Part shown: piece by piece, positions 55,813 to 64,000 of the stretch
Layout of the letters: the number at the start of each line of letters is the position of its first letter
Numbering within the stretch: position 1 is the first letter of the stretch
Origin: Nilaparvata lugens
Taxonomy: Eukaryota > Arthropoda > Insecta > Hemiptera > Delphacidae
Length of the DNA stretch: 64,000 nt
Reading direction: 5' to 3'
NCBI RefSeq assembly: GCF_014356525.2
Contig: NC_052505.1
Span: 5,711,836-5,775,835, forward strand
The notes under the pieces: generated by a model
Databases searched by the model: none
Told to the model about the DNA's origin: nothing
The model's input: the letters and a program-made list of their open reading frames with translations, nothing else
Program-made: the position numbers and the translations under genes

Positions 55813-55919
55813 CTGAACAATATCAATTCTTTATTCTTTTTTACAATGAAACACAGATCGGGAGCGAAAAACTAAGAATACCTTGTACTACTGTATTTCT
55901 CTCCCAAATTTAAGTAACA

Positions 55920-56047
55920 TTAAAAGTCCAAAATGAGGTTATGTCTTCTAGATTTCCAAAAAGTTTTCAGTCCAGAAATATTTATACAAACCATTCTTTT
56001 AAATTTAGATGTCCCAAATACCAAAATAATAATTTGTAACACTCAGT
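55920..56047. repeat. Left copy of a 128-bp direct repeat
   Basis: It matches 57213-57340 with the same length and four mismatches by my count. It flanks the RTE-like insert between them. Confidence 0.85.
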
Positions 56048-57212
56048 CAAAATGAAAAGAGATGGAAGGATTGACAGTGAAGTTATGAATAGAATAAAAA
56101 AAGCCAATAATATACAGGGTTATCATAAAAGAATGGTGCGGTTTCGAACATTGTTTAAAGAAAAACCAAATTACTTACAGTTAATGTTTTTTATACACCT
56201 AATTTGTCGTCTGAAACAGTTTTTTTTACATGATTAATAACTTTCAATAAGTGCGCCCTTAGTCGCTCGACAAATGTCCAAACGATAATAAATTTCTCTC
56301 TTAACATTCGATAACATTTCTTCGATTATGGTTGTCATTGGTTCTTTAATCCTGTTTCAAAGTGGTTCAGTTCGCGATTTCTTGTGAATAAACAATGTTT
56401 TTGATGTAAATTTACAAGAAAAAATCTACCTGAACCAATTAAAAACAGGATTAATGAAGCAATGACAACCATAACCAATGAAATGTTAGCGAATGTTTGG
56501 AGAGAAATTGATTATCGTTTGGATATTTTGTCGAACGACTAAAGGCGCACATATTTAAATTTATCAATTATATAAAAAACTGCCTGAGACGACAAATTAG
56601 ATGAATGAACATCAACTGTAAGTAATTTGGTTTTTCTTTAAACCATGTTCGAAACCGCACCATTCTTTTATGATAACTCTGTATTTTATTCAATAAATAA
56701 TACTCTATTGGGTAAAAGAGAAGTAATTAAAACGGCGAAGAAGAGAATTTACCAAGCAGTGTATGTACCTACTATCCTCTATGGCACAGAAAGCTGGCCA
56801 GTTGTTGAAAGGCAAGCCCAGAAAATCAGAGTATCTGAAATGAAATTCCTTAGAAAGATTGTGGGAAAAACAAGAAGAGACAGGATAAGGAACGAAGTCA
56901 TAAGGCAGGAAGTGGAGATTGAACCCCTGGTTGGCAAAATGCAAGAAAAGCAGTTGAAATGGTTCGGTCATGTAACAAGGATGACAAACGAGAGAAAGGC
57001 CAAACAAATATGGAGTGAGGCAAAGAGGACGACCGAGAATAACGTTTGAAAACCATGTCGAAAGAATGGGGGCTGCTAGGGGTGAAAACTGGCAGCAGAT
57101 GAAAAGATTGGCTGAGGATCGTGGGGAGTGGAGACGCTGGGCCGAGGATCTTCAAACCACCCTACGCTGTGAGGCAGAAGGGGATCGAGAAAGAAGAAGG
57201 AGAAGAAGAAGA
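56048..57212 (+). mobile_element. RTE-like retrotransposon fragment, interrupted by a mariner-type MITE
   Basis: Before the MITE: KRDGRIDSEVMNRIKKANN. After it: NTLLGKREVIKTAKKRIYQA, YVPTILYGTESWPVVERQAQ, KQLKWFGHVTRMTNERKAKQ and, after a frameshift near 57020, RGRPRITFENHVERMGAARG. These are post-RT boxes of an RTE-type element, similar in type to 35105-36304 but a different lineage. It ends in an AGA-rich tail. The RT catalytic region is absent. Confidence 0.8.
56115..56681. mobile_element. Mariner-type MITE
   Basis: The 567-bp element has inverted termini over more than 60 bp (CAGGGTTATCATAAAAGAAT; its mirror at the right) and TA on both sides. No transposase is present. It interrupts the reading frame of the RTE-like fragment. 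Confidence 0.85.
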
Positions 57213-57340
57213 TTAAAAGTCCAAAATGAGGTTATGTCTTCTAGATTTCCACAAAATTTTCAGTCCAAAAATATTTATACAAACCATTCTTTTAAATTTA
57301 GATGTCCCAAATACCAAAATAATAATTTCTAACACTCAGT
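57213..57340. repeat. Right copy of a 128-bp direct repeat
   Basis: It is the partner of 55920-56047. Confidence 0.85.
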
Positions 57341-57743
57341 TATTTTTAAAATGGAGAATATTCACTTATTAGATAAATTTTTAAACACGAACCGAACAAC
57401 AAACTTACTCCTTAATTAAACATTAATAGTAGATTATACAACAGTTTTATATTGAGGGTCTTTAACGCACGACTTTATTCTTTACTGATTTATACAATAA
57501 TTACATCATCAAAAATGATTGGGAGAGAAAAAATAGAAGTGGAAAAAAGGAAGGTTAGAAAATGAACTTACTAGCGTATATGGAAAATGGTTGTAATAAC
57601 ATTTTGTTTCGATGAATAAACTTTGATTTGATATAAACATCGTGTGAATAGCTGATAAGTAGACACTGAAATTGTACACAGATTGTCTAGGGACCGCCCA
57701 AGGGAATGCACTCATCTCAAAATTCAAAATGCTTTATACAAGG
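57341..57743. other. AT-rich stretch before the BEL element
   Basis: No gene seen. It ends ATGCTTTATACAAGG at the start of the 5' LTR. Confidence 0.4.
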
Positions 57744-59642
57744 TGTTGAATTTCACATCCAATTCAATGATTGAAATCATTAGTTCCTTCTTTGCCGCCT
57801 GGAGCGCTCATTTCTTCTGCTCACATTTTTGTCTTCTCTCCAGCAGCTGCTGCGCTCTGGTGACTGCTTTCAAAGCTGGCCATTGCCTATCCAGCGATGA
57901 CTTGCTTCTTTTGTATGGCGTCTAGCGACTTCTCTTCTTCTCGTCATGCCGAAGGCGTTTTCGTTTGATCTTTTCAAGTTTTCTGGTGAAAACTTTGCTC
58001 AGTGCAATGGGATAATTCTATCCTATTTCTTCATTCTTGTGAGTTGGTGGCGCGTGCGCGTAACGAATTGATTCATATCAATTTTATTTTCTTTTGGGTG
58101 AACCCGTAACCATCTACTTTGACTGTAACTCGGCGTGCCTTGTTAACATTTTGTGAATCTACTTCAACTCTATCATCTACTTTCAATGGATTGACGTGCC
58201 TTGTTGCTGTTAATGAATCTGTTTCAATATCATATTGAATCTTCTTAAACTTGATTTCGAACTGTAACTTACTAATGTTTGGTAATACCCTGCCTGTACT
58301 TGACTGTTGTGTTTAAACTGGTAGCCACACTTGCTTAGGCCTACCTCAGTTCCCTATGAACTGGACAATTCAACTAAAGTTAGCTCTTCAAATATTGAGC
58401 AGTGATTAATATTTTCTTGGAAGATCTTTCAATGTTTCCAAATGAACTGGGAGTTATCCATGTGCTGTAACCAATCGTCTTATCCATACAAGTGTTGGAA
58501 ATCTCATCAATTCATCACGGACAGTAAACCATACTTCAAGCAAGCCTACCTTGACTATTTCCTGGAACCAACTTGAACACCACTATCATGTTGAAACCCT
58601 AGGTAACTGCATATTTTTATCATCTTTGTATTTGCTAATTACCTTTATCTTCCTATCCCTTAAATAAGGTTAGGGTTGAGTTCATTATTTGGATCTATTT
58701 ACTTAGGCTATTTTTGATTTTTTGGTTGCTTCATCATAGGTCAGATTTTTGTATGAAACAAGAATAACTTGACAACCTATTGTAATTTTTTTCAATCATG
58801 AATGTTGTCAGAACATAATCTTTTTGTTCATGATGCAACTTACTATTGCAGAATCACTTAACATATTAAAATATTGGTTACTTGGTAAAATATTGTACAT
58901 CACAATTTATTGACTTAGGATTTTAAAACAAACAAGCAATTTTAGGCTAGTTATTTGATCATCACATTATTATTGACTTAGGATTTTAAAACAACAAGCA
59001 ATTTTTATTGCATCAAATATATTTTGTTCAATTACATATTTTGTAATCTACAATTCTATAAATATTAAATTCATCGCATTTTAAATTCAATTTCAGTATT
59101 TTTCAAGCTCATTATTGTATTGTAATTTATGATTAGTATCAAGTTATTTGTAAGTGTGAATTACCATAGATTCAGTGTATATTAACTGAATTGTCTCTAC
59201 TAAACTTCGATGTTTATCAATTATAAATTTTCCATATTAAACCTCAATGGTTATTGATTTTGAACTGCTCTAATGATTTTGATGTATATCAGTTATCTTA
59301 TTGTCTGTTTCTCCATTTAAATTTTTATATTTACTGAACTTGACAATTTGTTATCAACTTAATGCTGTATGATTTTTGAGCTACTTGTATTCACTATCAA
59401 AAATTATTGTTCTGCCATTTCTATTTCAATACATTTATATATTGCTCACTTGGTATTTTTTCTCCAAGAACCTATTCATGTTAGTAATAATTTTTCCGTC
59501 TTTTATGAAACAAAGACGGTGGTCTCCTTATTAAAATTATATTCTATCTGGGTCAATGACCCATAAGCAAAATATTTACATCACATTGACCAGCGCTCTA
59601 TACTGATCCACTAGCTACCAGAATTCGGACTCAGAACAAACA
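57744..59642 (+). mobile_element. 5' LTR of a BEL/Pao element
   Basis: It starts TGTTGAATTTCACATCC, the same as the 3' LTR at 63135. The right edge is placed at a CA just before a primer-binding-like sequence and is accurate to about 10 bp, giving about 1.9 kb. Over the shared first 852 bp it matches the 3' LTR except for small deletions. Confidence 0.85.
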
Positions 59643-59648
59643 AATAAA

Positions 59649-59668
59649 TTGGTCCTCCGGGCCGGATA
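59649..59668 (+). promoter_or_regulatory. Candidate primer-binding site of the BEL element
   Basis: TGGTCCTCCGGGCCGGAT, beginning TGG a few bases after the LTR edge, as expected for complementarity to a tRNA 3' end. The tRNA species was not determined. Confidence 0.5.
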
Positions 59669-59957
59669 TCCTATTAATCTTGTAATTTTGTTTCTTTTCA
59701 TGTGTACTCAATCGCCATGTACCTTGTCACCTGGACTGAGGGTTGCTGTGGACGAGGGGTTGCCAATGAGACGTACCATTCAGTGGCCAAGCTGTCCATA
59801 CCATGTATCAGTTGGACAAGTTGCACGACCATACACAAGCCAGCATTAATCACAATTACATCACAACCACAGCACAGGTGTCAGTGAAAGTGCAGTGTTA
59901 ATCTCAGTGAAGGTCGTATGAAAATTTTCTTTTGTTATCAATACCTTTTTTGTAACA

Positions 59958-61519
59958 ATGGCTACATCCCCTCCTCCCAGTGACTCACGTTCAGTGTCCC
60001 CAGATTTAGGGTCTGAGCATTCTGCTCTTATCAGTTCTAGGAACAATTTACTAGAAGAAGCCAACTGGTTCTTCACAAGTATCCAAATTTTATTGTAAAT
60101 GATGAAGCAACATATTATCACTTACTTACCATTAAAAATGAAGTTGATCTCCTCAGAGATAAATACAAGAAAATTCATGAACAAATACAACACAAAAATG
60201 TATCATTGGACAAGGAATCACACTTTGAAACAATTGAAAGGTTCATATTATTCATTTCTAAAGCAAATGCTGCATTGAAAGCTTTTGAGGCTAAAATAAC
60301 TAACACTCGAAATGATCTTGTTTCACAACAATCAGTACAACCTGCTACTACTGCATCACAGCATGCAAATTTTAATTTGCCCCAAATTCCTCTCCCTCAT
60401 TTTGATGGAAACTTCTCAAAATGGCAGGCATTCTCCAGTGCATTTATGCACATAATAGGTAGTCAGGAGCAAATTAGTAGCACATTGAAATTTTTCTATT
60501 TACGACAAACATTGAGTGGTGAAGCTCTAGCAAGAGTGGAACATATTGATGTCAATGAAAAAGGGTTTGAAGTAGCCTGGAAATTGCTAGAAGAGCGATA
60601 TGACAATAAACGACTCATTGCAACAAACCACATCACTGCCATTGAGTCTCCACCTGCAGTTAAGCGTAACTGTGCACAATCATTGCGTGCATTCATTGAT
60701 TTTTGTAAATCACATATTGCTGCCCTTCAGGCACTTGAACTTAAGAATCTCACTGACTTATTGTATATGCATAAAATGTTGTTGCAATTGGACTCTAACA
60801 CTGTTAAGGAATGGGAGAAATCAGTTCCTATTGACAGTATTCCAACAATTGAGAAGTTTTGGAATTTCTTGGAATCACAATGTAAAGTTATGGATGCAGT
60901 TGCATCCAGTGCTAACAATTCAACAACTATTCACTCTAGTAACACAACTAATTTTGCTTCCAAGCAATCAAAAGTTAATCACTTTCAATCAAGTAATCAA
61001 AATAATGTAAAAATGTTTCATAATTTGACAACCAATTGCACTTTCTGTAAAGGCTCAAATCACATGGCCTATAAATGTAATGAATTGCTCAAATTACAGC
61101 CTTCTGAACGTTGGAATGCTGTCAAAAGCAAAAACCTTTGCTTCAATTGTCTCAAACCACATGTTCCTAATCATGGTTGCTCTACAAAATCTTGTTTTCA
61201 TTGTGGTAAGGCACACCACTCTATTCTGCATTCACTAGGTTCAGGACAGAATCAACAAAAAGGTAAAGAAGTTACTTCTAACAATATTCATTCGTCAGTG
61301 AAAAAATCATCAGTTGAAAATTCCATTATTGACAAGCATTCAAAGGCTTCATCTTCATCTGTTGCAGTCCTTCCTCAATTAAATGAGAGGAGCATGGTTT
61401 CATCAGATAATAATGTACATTCAAATGTTGCATCCTCAGTTTGTCTATTTCAGCAAGCTAGTGTTCTCTTCTTCCTACAGCTCAAGTTTTTGTTGAGGAC
61501 TCACAAGGAAATTGATTAA
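59958..61519 (+). pseudogene. BEL/Pao gag (DUF1759-type) with zinc knuckles, frameshifted
   Basis: An ATG at 59958 opens a frame that stops at about 60098. The remainder is open in another frame to 61519 (ATG at 60206, 437 residues). Landmarks are IPLPHFDGNFSKWQAFSSAF (gag-like DUF1759), FYLRQTLSGEALARVEHI, then CTFCKGSNHMAYKC and CFNCLKPHVPNHGC, CFHCGKAHHSILH knuckles. It packages element RNA in cytoplasmic particles in intact members. Near the 3' end the frame shifts again relative to pol. The breaks may be sequencing indels (see LTR comparison). Confidence 0.85.
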
Positions 61520-62648
61520 ATGTGTTGCATTGCTAGACAGTGGCTCGGATTGCAACCTTATCTCACAACATTTGGCTGATAAGCTTGCATTACCAGCGGT
61601 CAGTACTGAAACAACTATTCATTCTATTGGTGGCAACCAATCAAAGTCAACTTATGTTCTTTCAATTCTTGTCAAATCTACAGACCAACAATGGTCCACT
61701 GAAGAATCTTGTATTGTCATTGATAAAGTTCCATCTTCTTTCTCAAATTCCAGAATTGAAATAGAAAAACTTGAAATTCCATCACACATTTCACTGGCTG
61801 ATCCTAACTTTTTCAAGGCTAAAAACATTGATCTTCTTCTCGGCGCTGGCGTTTTTGCTTCAGTCTTGTCAGCAGGACAGATTGTCATTTCCAAAGATGC
61901 ACCCATTCTCCAGAGCACAAGGTTGGGTTGGATTATTTTTGGCTCTTGCAAGGTACCCAGCTCATCTGTTCCAAATTCTCATGTATCCAATTTTTTGTCA
62001 ACAGTTTCATCAAACACTCCTTGCCAACTTGAAAAATTCTGGGCTCTCGAAAGTGTAATTGCGGAGATTCCACCACCTGATGATATTGTTTTCTCAGAAA
62101 AGCATTATGAAGAGCACACTCATCGTCAGGAGGATGGTAGATTCATTGTATCACTTCCTAAAAAGGAATCATTTCATACTCTGGGTGAGTCCAAGTTTCA
62201 AGCACTTAAACGATTCAAATCTCTGGAACAAAGATTAGCAAGGAATAATGAATTGAAATCTCAATATGTGGCCTTCATGGAAGAATACAAGGAACTACAA
62301 CACATGACTAAGGTTGATGAGCCCACAGAGAATCAAGCGGTGTACTACATCCCACATCACCCTGTCTTTAAACTTGATTCTACTACTACAAAACTTCGAG
62401 TAGTTTTTGATTGTTCTGCCAAAACTTCTACTGGTGTTTCCTTAAACGATGTTCTTCACATAGGGCATACTGTTCAGCCAGAGCTCTTTGAAACTGTTCT
62501 GCGCTTTCGTACTCATCTTATTGCCTTTGCAGCTGATATTGCAAAAATGTATAGGCAGATTCTCCTAGATCCAGCTGATGATGATCAGCTAGATCCAGCA
62601 GTGATCTACACCGTATATTCTGGCGTGATGACATCAATAAACCAGTAG
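61512..62648 (+). pseudogene. BEL/Pao pol: aspartic protease and N-terminal part of RT
   Basis: The first part has the protease motif ALLDSGSDCNLIS (catalytic Asp at about 61539-61541, DUF1758 type). After a linker come RFIVSLPKK, YYIPHHPVFK and LRVVFDCSAKT. The RT fingers end with FAADIAKMYRQI (first catalytic Asp of RT). The frame stops at 62648. The YxDD box, RNase H and most of integrase are missing, so the element is not autonomous. Confidence 0.88.
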
Positions 62649-62870
62649 AACAATATCGCCTTAATACTGTGACTTATGGTTCTGGTCCTGCAGCATTCCT
62701 TTCACACCACCATCAGTTTGGAGGTTGGCCAGAATCCTTGAGGTACATCCTGGTGCGGATAATAAAGTCCGAGTTGTCACACTTCTCACACCTACAGGCA
62801 TCTTAACACGTGCTATTTCTAGTATTGTACCTTTGCCTCATGATAATGAGATTGAAAACGTATCTTCTCA
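62649..62870 (+). pseudogene. BEL/Pao pol remnant: RT fragment joined to integrase C-terminus
   Basis: In a shifted frame, about 62610-62700 still reads RT sequence (VEQYRLNTVTYGSG). From about 62717 it reads LARILEVHPGADNKVRVVTL and LTRAISSIVPLP, the C-terminal end of BEL integrase. The junction marks an internal deletion of the RT core, RNase H and integrase catalytic region. Confidence 0.8.
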
Positions 62871-63134
62871 TTAGTTTTATTATTGGTTTAATTTACTCTT
62901 AGGTTTATGTATTGTTGTAGTCATCCATCATTTTTCTAATGGGCCCGGCATTGGTACTTGTCTTGTTTGGTTCTATGGGTGTGAAACATGGATTTGGTGT
63001 CTTGTTGTTTTTTGGGATTTACGTTTTCCCAGTTTCAAATCATCCTTTTCATCATTGACTTAGCTTGCTCATTCAACATATTTTCTTTCTTTCTTATTAT
63101 GCCATCCTGCAGATGACATAATGGGCCCGGCTTA
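62871..63134 (+). other. BEL 3' untranslated region
   Basis: A non-coding stretch up to the 3' LTR. AATGGGCCCGGC occurs twice (about 62938 and 63119), the second 16 bp before the LTR where the polypurine tract is expected. Confidence 0.6.
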
Positions 63135-64000
63135 TGTTGAATTTCACATCCAATTCAATGATTGAAATCATTAGTTCCTTCTTTGCCGCCTGGAGCGCTC
63201 ATTTCTTCTGCTCACATTTTTTGTCTTCTCTCCAGCAGCTGCTGCGCTCTGGTGACTGCTTTTCAAAGCTGGCCATTGCCTATCCAGCGATGACTTGCTT
63301 CTTTTGTAATGGCGTCTAGCGACTTCTCTTCTTCTCGTCATGCCGAAGGCGTTTTCGTTTGATCTTTTCAAGTTTTTCTGGTGAAAACTTTGCTCAGTGC
63401 AATGGGATAATTCTATTCCTATTTCTTCATTCTTGTGAGTTGGTGGGCGCGTGCGCGTAACGAATTGATTCCATATCAATTTTATTTTCTTTTTGGGTGA
63501 ACCCGTAACCATCTACTTTGACTGTAACTCGGCGTGCCTTGTTAACATTTTGTGAATCTACTTCAACTCTATCATCTACTTTCAACTTGGATTGACGTGC
63601 CTTGTTGCTGTTAATGAATCTGTTTCAATATCATATTGAATCTTCTTTAAACTTGATTTCGAACTGTAACTTACTAATGTTTGGTAATACCCTGCCTGTA
63701 CTTGACTGTTGTGTTTAAACTGGTAGCCACACTTGCTTAGGCCTACCTCAGTTTCCCTATGAACTGGACAATTCAACTAAAGTTAGCTCTTCAAATATTG
63801 AGCAGTGATTAATATTTTCTTGGAAGATCTTTCAATGTTTCCAAATGAACTGGGAGTTATCCATGTGCTGTAACCAATCGTCTTATCCATACAAGTGTTG
63901 GAAATCTTCATCAATTCATCACGGACAGTATAACCATACTTCAAGCAAGCCTACCTTGACTATTTCCTGGAACCAACTTGAACACCACTATCATGTTGAA
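63135..64000 (+). mobile_element. 3' LTR of the BEL/Pao element, cut by the window end
   Basis: The first 866 bp of the 3' LTR start TGTTGAATTTCACATCC. The rest, and the flanking target duplication, lie outside the window. Confidence 0.9.

Noticed and set aside
57015..57332. Arginine-rich ORF suggesting a nucleic-acid-binding protein
   Set aside because: It is the frameshifted end of the RTE-like ORF read into its AGA-rich tail.
1..64000. CRISPR arrays, operons, phage or other prokaryotic systems
   Set aside because: Tandem repeats here lack unique spacers of even size, and all genes are intron-containing eukaryotic or retroelement sequences.

Overview
The window is AT-rich, intron-rich animal DNA. 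It is dominated by one large host gene on the minus strand, the 3' half of the insect ortholog of WDFY3/Alfy (Drosophila blue cheese, bchs). The gene match and the transposon types (BEL/Pao LTR element, RTE-like and Jockey-like non-LTR remnants, TAA/TTA-flanked Harbinger-like MITEs, mariner-type MITEs) indicate an insect. The flavour of the repeats suggests Hemiptera, perhaps a planthopper, but that is a guess. No prokaryotic genes, CRISPR arrays or confident tRNA/rRNA genes were seen.

Host gene. Thirteen coding exons were assembled by hand, running from 55812 down to the stop codon at 10999. Intron phases agree at every junction, and the exons sum to 4725 nt (1574 codons plus stop) with no frameshift or internal stop. 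In order they encode part of the region before the PH-like domain, the PH-like and BEACH domains (2.4-kb exon 3), WD40 repeats (exons 4-8), a low-complexity linker with a candidate LC3-interacting core (exons 8-10), and a complete FYVE zinc finger (exons 12-13). The N-terminal half must lie beyond 64000. The protein family is a scaffold for selective autophagy of protein aggregates.

Layout. 1-10998 is intergenic and made of nested transposons and tandem repeats. 10999-55812 is the gene, with introns swollen by repeats. 55813-57743 holds an RTE-like fragment with an unusually long 128-bp flanking duplication. 57744-64000 is a BEL/Pao element with a large internal pol deletion; its 3' LTR runs off the window. 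Six or more repeat families recur. I call them P (CCATAGAGAA termini), A (TATAGTGAGGTCCACG termini), B (ends in CTTCGCTCGGTCAA), Q (TATTTCGCACC...GTGGCGAAAA), H1 (AGGTGCGTACAG) and G (GGCCCGCCGC). They are often inserted into one another.

Most unusual signal. In three introns of the gene, copies of the 3' end of the preceding exon, two of them clearly including its 5' splice site, reappear downstream: four tandem copies for exon 3, one diverged copy for exon 7, and a 19-nt copy for exon 9 that flanks an inserted element. The exon 7 copy, and less strongly the exon 3 copies, differ from the real exon largely at synonymous positions. A second notable point is that the two BEL LTRs differ only by small deletions in the 5' copy with no substitutions, which looks like uncorrected long-read indel error.
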